From IMG/VR virus record IMGVR_UViG_3300048587_001167, positions 1 to 33,977 of that record: a DNA stretch of 33,977 bases, one strand, 5' to 3'. Made by a program: the position numbers and the translations under genes. The notes under the pieces were generated by a model. The model saw nothing but the letters and a program-made list of their open reading frames with translations. It was not told where the DNA came from and ran no database searches. Positions within the stretch are counted from its first letter, which is position 1, and every line of letters starts with the position of its first letter. Source of the stretch: a virus. Below are positions 7,825 to 15,042 of this stretch, piece after piece.

Positions 7825-9114
7825 ATGACAAACGACATCCGTTCCGCCGTCTATGACCTTGGCCGCGCGTTCCAGGCTTTCAAGGAAGCCAACGACCAGC
7901 GTCTGGGCGAAATCGAGCGCCGCGGCAGCGCCGACCCGATCACAGAAATGAAAGTCAACCGCCTGAACGCCGAAATCACCCGCGCCATCGATGCGGCGGA
8001 TGCGGCAAAAAAACGCTGCGACCTGATGGAAACAGCACTTCACCGCGTGCCGTCGGCCAAGGGCGGCGACGACTGGAAGGAAGCCGACCTGTTCGCGCTG
8101 GAACGCAAGGGCAAGGTCGAAAGCGATCTTGGCATCGATTCCTATCGCCAGTACAAGAACGCGTTCAAAAACTACCTGCGCAAGAACAACGCGGGTCAGG
8201 GCGTGGACGAGATCAAGGCGCTGTCGGTCGGATCAGACCCTGACGGCGGTTTTACCGTGACACCTGACATGTCCGGCCGCATCGCGCAGCTGGTGCGCGA
8301 TACATCGCCCATGCGCCAGGTCGCCAATGTCGTCACCATCGGCACCGACGCGCTGGAAGGTATCCATGACCTGAACGAAGCGACCTCCGGCTGGGTCGGG
8401 GAATCCGAAAGCCGCGCGGAAACGCAAGCGCCCAAAATCGGCGAATACCGCATCCCCGTGCATGAACAATATGCGGAGCCGCGCGCGACGCAAAAACTGC
8501 TGGACGACAGCATGTTCAACGTCGAGGAATGGCTGTCCGGCAAAATCGCCGAACGCCTGTCCCGCATGGAAAACGAATCCTTTGTCACCGGCAACGGCGT
8601 CAAGAAACCGCGCGGTTTCCTGACCTATGCCGCGGGTGCGCCGACGGCGGGCGCTTTCAATACCATCGAACAGGTATTGTCGGGCGGTTATGGCGCATTC
8701 GACGACGAAAACCCGGGCGATGCGCTGATCAATCTGGTCTATGCGCTGAAATCGGCGTACCGCGAAAACGCGGTATTCATGATGAAGCGCTCCACGCTGG
8801 CCGATGTGCGGAAGCTCAAAGACAGCAACGACAACTACCTGTGGCAGCCGGATTTCCAGCAACGCCAAGGCGGTACGCTGCTGGGCTTTAACGTGGTGGA
8901 AGCGGAAGATATGCCGACCGTCGCGTCCGGCAGCCTGTCGATCGCCTTCGGTGATTTCAACGCGGGCTACCAGATCGTCGATCGTCAGGGCATCCGCATC
9001 CTGCGCGACAGCTTCACCGCCAAACCCTACGTCAAGTTCTATACGACGAAACGCGTGGGCGGCGACGTGATGAATTTCGAAGCGATCAAGCTGATGAAAT
9101 TCGCCACTACCTGA
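7825..9114 (+). CDS. HK97-fold major capsid protein
   Basis: The 429-residue protein has a charged helical N-terminal scaffolding (delta) domain of about 125 residues. A linker (KALSVGSDPDGGFTVTPDM) follows where processing is expected, then the capsid core: SPMRQVANVVTI, GWVGESESRAET, a P-domain helix with LSRMENESFVTGNG, and GVKKPRGFL. The C-terminal part (SLSIAFGDFNAGYQIVDRQGIRILRD, YVKFYTTKRVGGDV) is typical of the family. It forms the icosahedral shell. AAGGA precedes the ATG, and a strong hairpin terminator follows the stop. No truncation is seen. Confidence 0.94.
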   Translation: MTNDIRSAVYDLGRAFQAFKEANDQRLGEIERRGSADPITEMKVNRLNAEITRAIDAADAAKKRCDLMETALHRVPSAKGGDDWKEADLFALERKGKVESDLGIDSYRQYKNAFKNYLRKNNAGQGVDEIKALSVGSDPDGGFTVTPDMSGRIAQLVRDTSPMRQVANVVTIGTDALEGIHDLNEATSGWVGESESRAETQAPKIGEYRIPVHEQYAEPRATQKLLDDSMFNVEEWLSGKIAERLSRMENESFVTGNGVKKPRGFLTYAAGAPTAGAFNTIEQVLSGGYGAFDDENPGDALINLVYALKSAYRENAVFMMKRSTLADVRKLKDSNDNYLWQPDFQQRQGGTLLGFNVVEAEDMPTVASGSLSIAFGDFNAGYQIVDRQGIRILRDSFTAKPYVKFYTTKRVGGDVMNFEAIKLMKFATT

Positions 9115-9128
9115 GCCTGACACCCCCT

Positions 9129-9165
9129 GACCGGAAGGCTTCCCCCCGCCTTCCGGTCTTTTCTT
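9129..9165 (+). terminator. Intrinsic terminator after capsid gene
   Basis: GACCGGAAGGC and GCCTTCCGGTC form a perfect 11-bp stem around an 8-base loop, followed by TTTTCTTT. It lies 15 bases after the capsid stop and should reduce transcription into the downstream head and tail genes. Confidence 0.8.
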
Positions 9166-9191
9166 TACATTCTCGAAAAGGATTTCACCAC

Positions 9192-9641
9192 ATGCACGAC
9201 ATCATCAGCAACATCAAGATCGAACAGGTCCTGTCGCCGCAGACCATTCAGGCATCAGCGCTGAACAGCGGCAACATCGACTGCGCGGGCGTTGAAACCG
9301 TCGCCATCGCCGTTCTGGTCGGAAATATTACCGATACGCTGGACGCATCGAACCGCATTGACCTTAAAATCGAACATGCCGACGACAACGGATCGGGCGC
9401 GCCCGGCAGCTATGCCGCCTGCACCGACGCCGATGTGCAGAACGCCAGCGATTTGACCGACGGTATCTTCGCCAGCGTCAATGACAGCGATCTGGAGCAA
9501 ACCCGCCACATCATCGGTTATGCCGGTGGCAAGCGTTTCGTCAAGGTCACGGCAACGCCCGTGTCGCTGGAAACCGGCGGCGCGATCGCCATGATCGCGC
9601 TGAAAGGCAATGCCGCGCAAAAACCGGTCGATAACGCCTGA
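9192..9641 (+). CDS. Putative head decoration protein
   Basis: The 149-residue protein follows the capsid gene. The pattern MHDIISNIKIEQVLSPQTI, then gene-specific beta strands (VETVAIAVLVGNI, RIDLKIEHADDN) and RFVKVTATPV, matches a small beta-rich family commonly found between the capsid and connector genes of siphophages and thought to decorate or cement the shell. No signal or membrane segment is present. Its own AAAAGG site lies upstream. It is bracketed by two intrinsic terminators, so its transcription may differ from that of its neighbours. Family position is well supported; the decoration role is inferred. Confidence 0.6.
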   Translation: MHDIISNIKIEQVLSPQTIQASALNSGNIDCAGVETVAIAVLVGNITDTLDASNRIDLKIEHADDNGSGAPGSYAACTDADVQNASDLTDGIFASVNDSDLEQTRHIIGYAGGKRFVKVTATPVSLETGGAIAMIALKGNAAQKPVDNA

Positions 9642-9676
9642 TTGATTGCCCGCTAAAACGCCTCCCCCGCCCCTCG

Positions 9677-9722
9677 CGCGGTTCCGGTGCGCCATCACAC
9701 ACGCACCGGAACCGCGTTTTTT
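9677..9722 (+). terminator. Very strong intrinsic terminator within phage-like cluster
   Basis: CGCGGTTCCGGTGCG and CGCACCGGAACCGCG are a perfect 15-bp inverted repeat around a 10-base loop, followed by six T. The connector gene begins only 14 bases later without a visible promoter, so downstream genes depend on readthrough or antitermination. Confidence 0.88.
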
Positions 9723-9736
9723 GTCAGGAGACACCC

Positions 9737-10366
9737 ATGCCCACCACCAAGCACCTGTCACGCACGGCAGCACCCGAAACGCTGCTGCTGTCGCTGGAGG
9801 ATACCAAGCTGCACCTGCGCATCACCACCGACGATGATGACGATTATATCGAATCCCTGATCGCGGCGGCGGCTGAGGCCTGCATGGCGGAAACGGGTTT
9901 AAGCCTGATTAACACGCAATATTGCCTGACCCTGAACGCGTGGCCCGCGCAACCGGACAATCGCTGCTGGTGGGACGGACTGCGCGAGGGTGCCATGACG
10001 CAACAGCACTTGCGGGAAATGACATTGCCGCGCCCGCCGCTGGTCAGCGTCAGCGCGATCGAAAACGAAGACGGCGACGGCAATCTGACGACCTATGCCG
10101 TCACCCATTATTTTACCGACACCGGCACGCCCGGCCGCGTGATCCTGAAAACCTCTGCCCCGGCACCGGACGGACAGCGCATCAAAATTCACTATACCGC
10201 CGGTTACGGCACCACCCCCGAATCCATTCCGCCTGCGCTGCGTCAGGGTCTCCGCCAGATGGTCGCGCATATGTACGAAAACCGCGGCGACGATGCGGCG
10301 CAGGCCATGGTTTCATCGGGCGCTGGCCTGCTGTTCCGCCCGTTCAGACAGGTCAGCATCGCATGA
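9737..10366 (+). CDS. Phage head-tail connector (adaptor) protein
   Basis: The 209-residue protein has the gp6-like connector layout. An N-terminal LSLEDTKLHLRITTDDDDDYIESLIAAAAEA helical region is followed by TGLSLINTQYCLTL, the LPRPPLVSVSAIE strand, IHYTAGYG, and a C-terminal helix (IPPALRQGLRQMVAHMYENRGD). It corresponds to the adaptor ring under the portal (RcGTA g6, HK97 gp6 class). CAGGAG lies 6 bases before the ATG. Its stop overlaps the next start. Family assignment is confident from the motif series and position. Confidence 0.86.
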   Translation: MPTTKHLSRTAAPETLLLSLEDTKLHLRITTDDDDDYIESLIAAAAEACMAETGLSLINTQYCLTLNAWPAQPDNRCWWDGLREGAMTQQHLREMTLPRPPLVSVSAIENEDGDGNLTTYAVTHYFTDTGTPGRVILKTSAPAPDGQRIKIHYTAGYGTTPESIPPALRQGLRQMVAHMYENRGDDAAQAMVSSGAGLLFRPFRQVSIA

Positions 10367-10683
10367 TCGGGGACATGAAACACAAACTGACGCTGCAGGA
10401 AAAAACCAGCACGCCGGACGAGGCGGGCGGATATAGCCTGTCATGGACGGACGTCACCATGAACCCTGTGGTCTATGCCGCCATCACCGTCACGCCGGTT
10501 GCGGAAAAATTTATGCACGGGCAGTTAAAATCCGAAAACACCTGCCATATCCGCATCCGCTGGCGCGGCGATGTCCATGCCGACATGCGTCTGACGGCAG
10601 ACGCGCGGGTTTATAACATCATCTCCGTGGCCGATCCTGCGGGCGATTTCCGGTTTCTGGACATCCTTGCCCGAATGGAATAA
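10363..10683 (+). CDS. Phage head closure protein (stopper)
   Basis: Start at the ATG overlapping the connector stop (ATGA); an internal ATG at 10375 is an alternative. The 106-residue protein begins MKHKLTLQEKTSTPDEAGGY and continues with a TWTDV-type segment and FMHGQLKSENTCHIRIRWR. It ends MRLTADARVYNIISVADPAGD, the classical small beta-barrel head-tail joining family (SPP1 gp16 / HK97 gp7 type). It would form the stopper ring that closes the filled head. No defect is seen. Confidence 0.85.
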   Translation: MIGDMKHKLTLQEKTSTPDEAGGYSLSWTDVTMNPVVYAAITVTPVAEKFMHGQLKSENTCHIRIRWRGDVHADMRLTADARVYNIISVADPAGDFRFLDILARME

Positions 10684-10716
10684 AAAGGGGGTAGCAAAAA
10701 AGGATCGCCCCACCCC

Positions 10717-11115
10717 ATGTTATCGCCCATTTTATTTTTCTGCATCTTGAGCGCCGCCGCACTGTTCCACCGGTGGGAGCATGAGTCGTTCGAAGGCGAA
10801 ATACGCCGAATCGCCACAGACCCCGCGCAGATATCCGCGATGGACTGGCGGATCATAGAAAGCAATAACGGCATCATGATGATCAAGCGCGCCTTTAATC
10901 CGCGCGGATTTTCAGAAATTGCGCATTATGCGACACCACTTGTGTTATTCGCGGCCATGCTGCTGGGTGCGGGCAGCTGGAAAATGGCTTCGGGTTATGC
11001 GGTGATTTGCATCGTCAAATGGTTTGCCTCTGCCGTCCGCGTCGATACACGCGAAGGCCGCGGGGAATACAGCGTGTTATTACTGGGGCAGCGTTTGTTC
11101 GGGGCTGTTTTCTGA
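10717..11115 (+). CDS. Hypothetical membrane protein (cargo insertion)
   Basis: The 132-residue protein has three predicted membrane helices: residues 1-18, about 66-85 and 88-105. A charged segment lies between the first two. It has no resemblance to a phage structural protein. It sits where the head-tail module should run directly from closure protein to DUF3168, and its last 36 bases overlap the end of the opposite-strand Sel1 gene. AAGGA precedes the ATG, but at a long 12-base spacing. It is most likely part of a two-gene cargo (moron-like) insertion. Function is unknown. Confidence 0.65.
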   Translation: MLSPILFFCILSAAALFHRWEHESFEGEIRRIATDPAQISAMDWRIIESNNGIMMIKRAFNPRGFSEIAHYATPLVLFAAMLLGAGSWKMASGYAVICIVKWFASAVRVDTREGRGEYSVLLLGQRLFGAVF

Positions 11116-11808
11116 TTTGGTTGTTACATCATCAGGAATATCTTCAGGGAAAGGCGCCAGATCACTGATCGCGGGCGGTTGCCAGTTTTTGATTTCAAGA
11201 TCAAGCTTCGCCAGCGTACCGGGCGGCAGAGCTGAACTGACTTTTTCCGCCATGGCGATCATCGCCGTTTGCAATTCAACCTTACCCGCATTACGGGCGC
11301 CGATGCGGAGCCATTTATAGGCGGCTTCGTTATCCGGCTTCAGATCAAAGGCTTCGCTTTTGTTGCCACGCACCAGATAGAGCGCATAAAAATAAGCCGA
11401 GGTTGACTGTCCCAGCCGCGCACCGCGCTCGAACCACTGCACGGCATATTTGATATTTTGCGGCACGCCGATACCGGCCTGATACATCGATGCCACCGTC
11501 AGAATGCCGTCGGGATGGTTTTTGATGGCGGCTCTGCGAAACAGCTTGAAGGCTTCGGCCTCGTCCTGTCCGACACCGTAACCTTCGACATACATATTGC
11601 CCAGCAGGACCGATGCCGCAGGATCGCCGTTTTCAGACAGCGGGCGCAAGTTGATCACCGCCGTGTTCCAGTCACGGTTGTTATAGGCGGCACGGCCAGT
11701 TTCAAGGCTGGCCTGACCGGGCGCCAGAATGTCCGGCATTTGCGCGGCCGCAGGATAAGACGCCAGCAATACGGCCAGAGCCATGACGGGAATGGATAAT
11801 TTCTGCAT
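11080..11808 (-). CDS. Secreted Sel1-repeat protein (cargo insertion)
   Basis: The start chosen is the Met after AAGGGG at 11808; the upstream open codons read through the promoter and lack a site. The 242-residue product has a signal peptide (hydrophobic core, YPAAAQ cleavage near residue 22), then TPR-like Sel1 repeats: ASVLLGNMYVEGYGVGQDEAEAFKLFRRAA, ILTVASMYQAGIGVPQN, AVQWFERGARLG. Sel1 proteins are protein-interaction scaffolds, often periplasmic. It is transcribed against the virion genes from its own promoter, behaving like lysogenic-conversion cargo. The role in virion production is unknown and perhaps none. Confidence 0.85.
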   Translation of the reverse strand: MQKLSIPVMALAVLLASYPAAAQMPDILAPGQASLETGRAAYNNRDWNTAVINLRPLSENGDPAASVLLGNMYVEGYGVGQDEAEAFKLFRRAAIKNHPDGILTVASMYQAGIGVPQNIKYAVQWFERGARLGQSTSAYFYALYLVRGNKSEAFDLKPDNEAAYKWLRIGARNAGKVELQTAMIAMAEKVSSALPPGTLAKLDLEIKNWQPPAISDLAPFPEDIPDDVTTKSENSPEQTLPQ

Positions 11809-11842
11809 GTCGCGCGCCCCTTTTTGAACAGCTACTCCATAA

Positions 11843-11870
11843 ATATTAGAGCACTCACAGCGAAGGTCAA
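11843..11870 (-). promoter_or_regulatory. Promoter of Sel1 gene
   Basis: On the minus strand, TTGACC (11865-11870), a 16-base spacer and TAATAT (11843-11848) face the Sel1 start. The region also holds the ribosome-binding site (AAGG) of the divergent DUF3168 gene, so the two leaders are tightly packed. Confidence 0.5.
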
Positions 11871-11874
11871 TATC

Positions 11875-12297
11875 ATGCCCAAAGAAAGCATATGGGATAT
11901 CCAGAAAGCCGTCTATGACAGCCTGTCCAGCGACGGCGTGCTGACGGCGCTGCTGGCCGACGGCGCGGACAGCGTGTTCGACCACGTGCCGCCCGGCTCG
12001 GCCTTTCCTTATATCGTGATCGGGGAGATGTCATCACGGCCGCTGGACACCATGGGCGGCCACGGGCGCGATGTCAGCGTCACCATTCACAGCTACAGCC
12101 GCGGCCGCGGCATGAAGGAATTGAAAGCCATCATGTGCGCAGTATTCGAGGGATTGCACGACGCCGATTTCGCCATCGACGGCCACGACATGATTTCATG
12201 CAGAGAAACCGTGACCGATTGTTTTGTCGAACAGGACGGCGACACCCGCCATGGCGTGCAGCGGTTCCGCATCGTGACCGAAGCATCCGACGCCTGA
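11875..12297 (+). CDS. DUF3168 tail completion protein (GTA g8-like)
   Basis: Start at the ATG preceded by AAGG, although the frame extends upstream. The 140-residue protein shows the DUF3168 pattern: an N-terminal helix (WDIQKAVYDSLSSDG), VFDHVPPGSAFPYIVIGE, VTIHSYSRGRGMKELKAI and a C-terminal DGDTRHGVQRFRIVTE strand. Members are tail-terminator-type proteins that cap the tail tube at the head-proximal end, the g8 position of the Rhodobacter GTA. Sequence and gene order agree. It resumes the structural operon after the cargo insertion. Confidence 0.88.
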   Translation: MPKESIWDIQKAVYDSLSSDGVLTALLADGADSVFDHVPPGSAFPYIVIGEMSSRPLDTMGGHGRDVSVTIHSYSRGRGMKELKAIMCAVFEGLHDADFAIDGHDMISCRETVTDCFVEQDGDTRHGVQRFRIVTEASDA

Positions 12298-12326
12298 TTT
12301 TCATTTAAAAACCCAAGTAGTATTCC

Positions 12327-12746
12327 ATGCCCGTGCAAAAAGGCCGCGACCTGTTGTTGAAAATCGGCGGCGGCGAAAGCCCGACCGAAATCTTTTCCAC
12401 CATTGGCGCCGCGCGCACCGCCACCGTCACCGTGAACAACAACCCCGTCGATGCCACGACCATGGCCGATAACGGCATCCAGTCGCTGGCGGCGGATGCG
12501 GGGGTGCAGTCCATGCAGATAAAACTGGACGGCCTGTTCCGCGATCAGGCGGCGGAAGAAACCCTGCGCGCGGCCGCCTTTACCCGTGTTACGCGCAACT
12601 ATGAACTGCTGTTCCCGAACGGCGACAAATACGCGGCAGCCTTTGTCGTCGAAAGCTATGCCCGCACCGGCAGCCATGACGGGCTGGAAGGTTTTTCGGT
12701 ATCGCTGTTGCGGTCGGGCGACGGCACCTTTACGGCGGGGGCATAA
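12327..12746 (+). CDS. Major tail tube protein (TP901-1 family)
   Basis: The 139-residue protein begins MPVQKGRDLLLKIG and has the TVNNNPVDATTMAD strand, a central GVQSMQIKLDGLFRD and YELLFPNGDKYAAAFVVESY. It ends EGFSVSLLRSGDGTFT, all characteristic of the TP901-1/GTA g9 tail tube family. Hexamers of it stack to form the non-contractile tail tube. Its position after DUF3168 and before the tail chaperones is canonical. Confidence 0.9.
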   Translation: MPVQKGRDLLLKIGGGESPTEIFSTIGAARTATVTVNNNPVDATTMADNGIQSLAADAGVQSMQIKLDGLFRDQAAEETLRAAAFTRVTRNYELLFPNGDKYAAAFVVESYARTGSHDGLEGFSVSLLRSGDGTFTAGA

Positions 12747-12751
12747 ACGAC

Positions 12752-13102
12752 ATGGGATATGTGTTATTGCCCGCGCCGTCGGGCGAATTGCGGCTCGACC
12801 TCACGCTTGATCTGGTTGAAAAGCTGGAAGACACAGGCGGCAGCCTGTTCAAGACCGCCGACATGCTGGTCGATAAAACCCTGCCGCTGACCGATATCGT
12901 GCGTCTGTTGCGCGTGGCCTATGCGCAGGCGGGATTTGACGGCAACATCGCGGAATTTTTGCTGGCGGCGCGAACACCGCCCGCCTTGCTGTTGAAGGAT
13001 ATCCTGCTGGGTATCCTCGCCCCCTTGCACCGGATGGGCGCGGTTGCGGACGGAGAAAACGATTTGGGGGAGACCATCACCGGCACAGGCGCATCCGCCT
13101 GA
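12752..13102 (+). CDS. Tail assembly chaperone (GTA g10-like)
   Basis: The 116-residue protein resembles the DUF3356/GTA g10 family. It has a beta start (GELRLDLTLDLVEKLEDTGG), a SLFKTADMLVDKTLPLTDIVRLLR helix pair and an AYAQAGFDG turn. It would coat the tape measure protein during tail assembly with the small protein encoded next. It begins 5 bases after the tail tube stop. The gene at 6562 has the same pattern, so two copies of the family appear to exist in this cluster. Confidence 0.75.
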   Translation: MGYVLLPAPSGELRLDLTLDLVEKLEDTGGSLFKTADMLVDKTLPLTDIVRLLRVAYAQAGFDGNIAEFLLAARTPPALLLKDILLGILAPLHRMGAVADGENDLGETITGTGASA

Positions 13103-13122
13103 CCCCCCTGCGCCGGTTTTTC

Positions 13123-13287
13123 ATGGGCGTGATCGGCTGGCCGCCGGAAACCGTGCGGCGTGCGCGGTTGGCAGATCTGGCTGACGCGATGGAGGGATAT
13201 CGCGGTGCGGGTGACGGCATATCCGCCGCCTTTCTGACGCAAATGATGCAAAAATTTCCCGACCGCCACAAGGACAACGACACATGA
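13123..13287 (+). CDS. Small tail chaperone (GTA g10.1-like)
   Basis: This 54-residue reading frame carries VIGWPPETVRRARLADLADAMEGY, close to the short TAC/GTA g10.1 pattern (a G-W/L-x-P-x-x-x-x-x-A/T-x-x-x-L/E-x-x-x-A motif). The in-frame codons upstream of the ATG overlap the end of the previous gene; a CTG at 13099 is an alternative start that would add 8 residues. The stop overlaps the next ATG. The size, motif and place between g10-like and tape measure genes all agree with a chaperone role. Confidence 0.7.
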   Translation: MGVIGWPPETVRRARLADLADAMEGYRGAGDGISAAFLTQMMQKFPDRHKDNDT

Positions 13288-13679
13288 CAACCCACGACAA
13301 ACCCGAAGAACAACTGGCGCAAAAAACCCGCGCCCTGAACGACAGCTTGAAAACGCTGGCCGAAGACGGGCTGGAAAAACTGGCGAAAGCCGCCAGCCAA
13401 ACCACCCGCCAGCCCCCGCCACGCGCGAGGAAAAGGAAATCGTCACCTCCGAACTGCAGCGCCTGTTGCGGCAGGATATCATGCAGGGGATCGCCGGCAT
13501 GTTTTCCGGCTCAAAAACCGGCGGCGAAACACCCGTCAACATCATCATTCACAACAATACGCAAGCACAGGTGTCGGTCAGCGAAGGCCGCGATTCATTT
13601 GACGCCCGCCAGCTGGAAATCACCATCGACCAGATGGTGGCGGATTCACTGGTGCGCGGACGGCAGACGACGGGCGTGA
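13284..13679 (+). CDS. Short tape measure protein, N-terminal part (frameshifted)
   Basis: As read, 131 codons, but only the first 43 or so look genuine: a charged helix with ALNDSLKTLAEDGLEKLAKAAS. After the CCCCC run at 13413-13417 this frame turns into Cys/Arg/Pro-rich noise. The other frame, one base back, continues sensibly (TREEKEIVTSELQRLLRQ). A lost base or a -1 shift in 13401-13420 would join the parts into about 146 residues. The position after the chaperones indicates the tape measure slot. The ATG overlaps the upstream stop. Confidence 0.6.
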   Translation: MTTHDKPEEQLAQKTRALNDSLKTLAEDGLEKLAKAASQTTRQPPPRARKRKSSPPNCSACCGRISCRGSPACFPAQKPAAKHPSTSSFTTIRKHRCRSAKAAIHLTPASWKSPSTRWWRIHWCADGRRRA

Positions 13680-13723
13680 TGCGCACGCTGTTCGGGTTGA
13701 TGCCCGGACTTTCCGGACGATAA
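13466..13723 (+). CDS. Short tape measure protein, C-terminal part
   Basis: This is the continuation of the preceding fragment in the frame one base back; sensible codons begin near 13413, and the first in-frame start-like codon is the TTG at 13466. The product resembles the C-terminal end of lambda-type tape measure proteins: a GIAGMFSG helix, VNIIIHNNTQAQVSV and ITIDQMVADSLVRGR. Tape measure length sets tail length, and about 146 residues would be unusually short even beside the GTA protein. No ribosome-binding site supports a separate gene. Role inferred from position and C-terminal pattern. Confidence 0.6.
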   Translation: MRQDIMQGIAGMFSGSKTGGETPVNIIIHNNTQAQVSVSEGRDSFDARQLEITIDQMVADSLVRGRQTTGVMRTLFGLMPGLSGR

Positions 13724-13744
13724 ACATACAAAAAGGGAAACACC

Positions 13745-14098
13745 ATGACCATTGACTGGCCCGACACGCTGCCGCAAAGCCCGCTGGCTGACGGTTTCCG
13801 CGAAACGCTGCCCGATACCGCCCTGCGCACCAACATGGAATCCGGCCCCGCCAAGATACGCCGCCGCGGCACCACAGGCATTAGCCGCATGACGCTGAGT
13901 TTTTTTCTGGATGCAGCGGGTGCGGCGGCACTGGCGGCGTTTCATGACGACACGACGGCGGGCGGGACATTACCGTTTTCTTTTCCGCATCCGCGCCAGG
14001 GGGACACGGTATCGTGCCGGTTTATCCGCACGCCTGAAATCTTCGCCATCTCCGGCGGTTTTTTCAAGACGGCGATTGAACTGGAGATATTGCCATGA
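13745..14098 (+). CDS. Phage tail tip protein (distal-tail-like)
   Basis: The 117-residue protein has the recurring siphophage pattern WPxTLPxxPLxDGF, LPDTALRTNMESGPAKIRRRGTTG, a central AAALAAFHDDT segment, GGTLPFSFPHPRQGD and a C-terminal ELEILP strand. Proteins of this kind follow the tape measure gene and are thought to make the distal end of the tail tube, like lambda M or Dit. AAGGGA precedes the start. The family is recognised by pattern; its exact place in the tip is inferred. Confidence 0.72.
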   Translation: MTIDWPDTLPQSPLADGFRETLPDTALRTNMESGPAKIRRRGTTGISRMTLSFFLDAAGAAALAAFHDDTTAGGTLPFSFPHPRQGDTVSCRFIRTPEIFAISGGFFKTAIELEILP

Positions 14099-14568
14099 CC
14101 CGCATCCTGTCCACCGCCACGCGCAATGCGGTTTTTGCGGGCAGCACCGCGGATGCGTTTCTCGTGCTGTTGACGATCACGCATGCCGACATGGAAGCAC
14201 CCTTGCGCGTGTCCAGCGACAGCGTCGATACTGTCAGCCGCGGCGAGACCTTCACCGCTTTTCCATTCGACCTGACCCTGCCCGATGACGATGACGGACG
14301 ACCGCCACGGGCGCGGCTGGTGATCGACAACGTGGACCGCAGTATTGTGCTGGCGGTGCGCAATCTTGCGTCATCACCCATAGTCACCATCGAAATCGTC
14401 CGCGCCGCCGACCCCGACACGGTTGAGGCGCGGTTCGACGATTTCCGCTTCACCGGAATCACCTACGATTCGCATGTGGTATCAGGGGATCTGACGGTCG
14501 AGGATTTCACGGCGGAGCCCTATCCCGCCGCCAGTTTTTCGCCGAGCCTTTTTCCGGGGCTATTTTAA
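14095..14568 (+). CDS. DUF1833 family tail protein
   Basis: The 157-residue protein matches the DUF1833 pattern: LTITHADMEAPLRVSSD, RGETFTAFPFDLTLPDDDD, PRARLVIDNVDRSIV, ITYDSHVVSGDLTVEDF and the terminal PAASFSPSLFPGLF. DUF1833 proteins lie between the M-like and NlpC/P60 (K-like) genes in lambdoid tail modules and probably contribute to the tail hub, in the place of lambda L. The start overlaps the previous stop (ATGA). Normal length, no disruption. Confidence 0.88.
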   Translation: MTRILSTATRNAVFAGSTADAFLVLLTITHADMEAPLRVSSDSVDTVSRGETFTAFPFDLTLPDDDDGRPPRARLVIDNVDRSIVLAVRNLASSPIVTIEIVRAADPDTVEARFDDFRFTGITYDSHVVSGDLTVEDFTAEPYPAASFSPSLFPGLF

Positions 14569-14599
14569 CCCACTGAAATTAAACCCGTATTTTTAATCA

Positions 14600-14667
14600 T
14601 TAAAGAAGCCTTAAAGATTTTTATGGTAAGATAAAGAAAAATGGGGTAAGCTTTAAAAATCAGTTAA
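14600..14667 (+). promoter_or_regulatory. Two consensus CtrA-type boxes
   Basis: TTAA-N7-TTAA occurs exactly at 14600-14614 and again at 14653-14667, 53 bases apart (about five helical turns). This is the consensus described for the alphaproteobacterial cell-cycle regulator CtrA. The boxes lie in an AT-rich 169-base gap upstream of a small orphan gene inside the tail module. A further dyad, GTTGA/TCAAC (14669-14682), follows. No confident -10 was placed. Local AT-richness raises the chance of random matches. Confidence 0.55.
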
Positions 14668-14699
14668 AGTTGATATCTCAACGAATAAACTGCTGACCT

Positions 14700-14720
14700 G
14701 CCGGCGGATCAACCGACGGC
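14700..14720 (+). other. 5' leader hairpin before orphan gene
   Basis: GCCGGCGG and CCGACGGC pair with one mismatch around a 5-base loop (ATCAA). No T-run follows, so it is not a terminator. It lies 17 bases before the ATG, just upstream of the GAGGG ribosome-binding site, and could stabilise the leader or influence translation. Confidence 0.4.
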
Positions 14721-14737
14721 AATAAAGCGAGGGTGTA

Positions 14738-15022
14738 ATGAGCGAGTCAAAAGCGCAATCAGGCTTCCTGAAAGCCGTCGAAGACGGAAAAAACAATTAC
14801 CTCCTGGACTCTTTGTCCATCATCACGCTTGATCCGGGCAACAGCGCCGATCGCGTGACCATGACTGCAAAAATTGAAGACATGCGCAAATATGTAACGA
14901 CATCGACCGATGGCGGACTGCAAGCACGTTTTGGCGTCTATGCGGACAAGATTAAAAGCTACGGCCTGCAAATGCAGCCTAACCGCTCCGCCAATCCGGG
15001 ACCGACCACCGGCGGCGCTTAA
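14738..15022 (+). CDS. Hypothetical protein, CtrA-type cargo gene
   Basis: This 94-residue hydrophilic protein is of no recognised family: helical N-terminus (AQSGFLKAVEDG), a DRVTMTAKIEDMRKYV segment and a Pro/Gly-rich tail (PNRSANPGPTTGGA). There is no signal or membrane segment. It has a GAGGG ribosome-binding site, an AT-rich promoter region with two CtrA-type boxes and its own perfect terminator 20 bases after the stop. It forms an autonomous transcription unit inserted between the L-like (DUF1833) and K-like (NlpC/P60) tail genes, the layout of a phage moron. Confidence 0.72.
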   Translation: MSESKAQSGFLKAVEDGKNNYLLDSLSIITLDPGNSADRVTMTAKIEDMRKYVTTSTDGGLQARFGVYADKIKSYGLQMQPNRSANPGPTTGGA

Positions 15023-15042
15023 CAGCAACACCGACAGATTTT

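Noticed and set aside
13401-13420. Programmed -1 frameshift in the tape measure gene
   Set aside because: Considered, but no in-phase X-XXY-YYZ heptamer or clear downstream structure is visible, and recoding normally occurs in the tail chaperone genes. A lost base is equally or more likely.
14600-14720. A defined -35/-10 promoter for the orphan tail-module gene
   Set aside because: Several AT-rich hexamers (such as TAAGAT at 14627) fit poorly, and none pairs with a good -35 at proper spacing.
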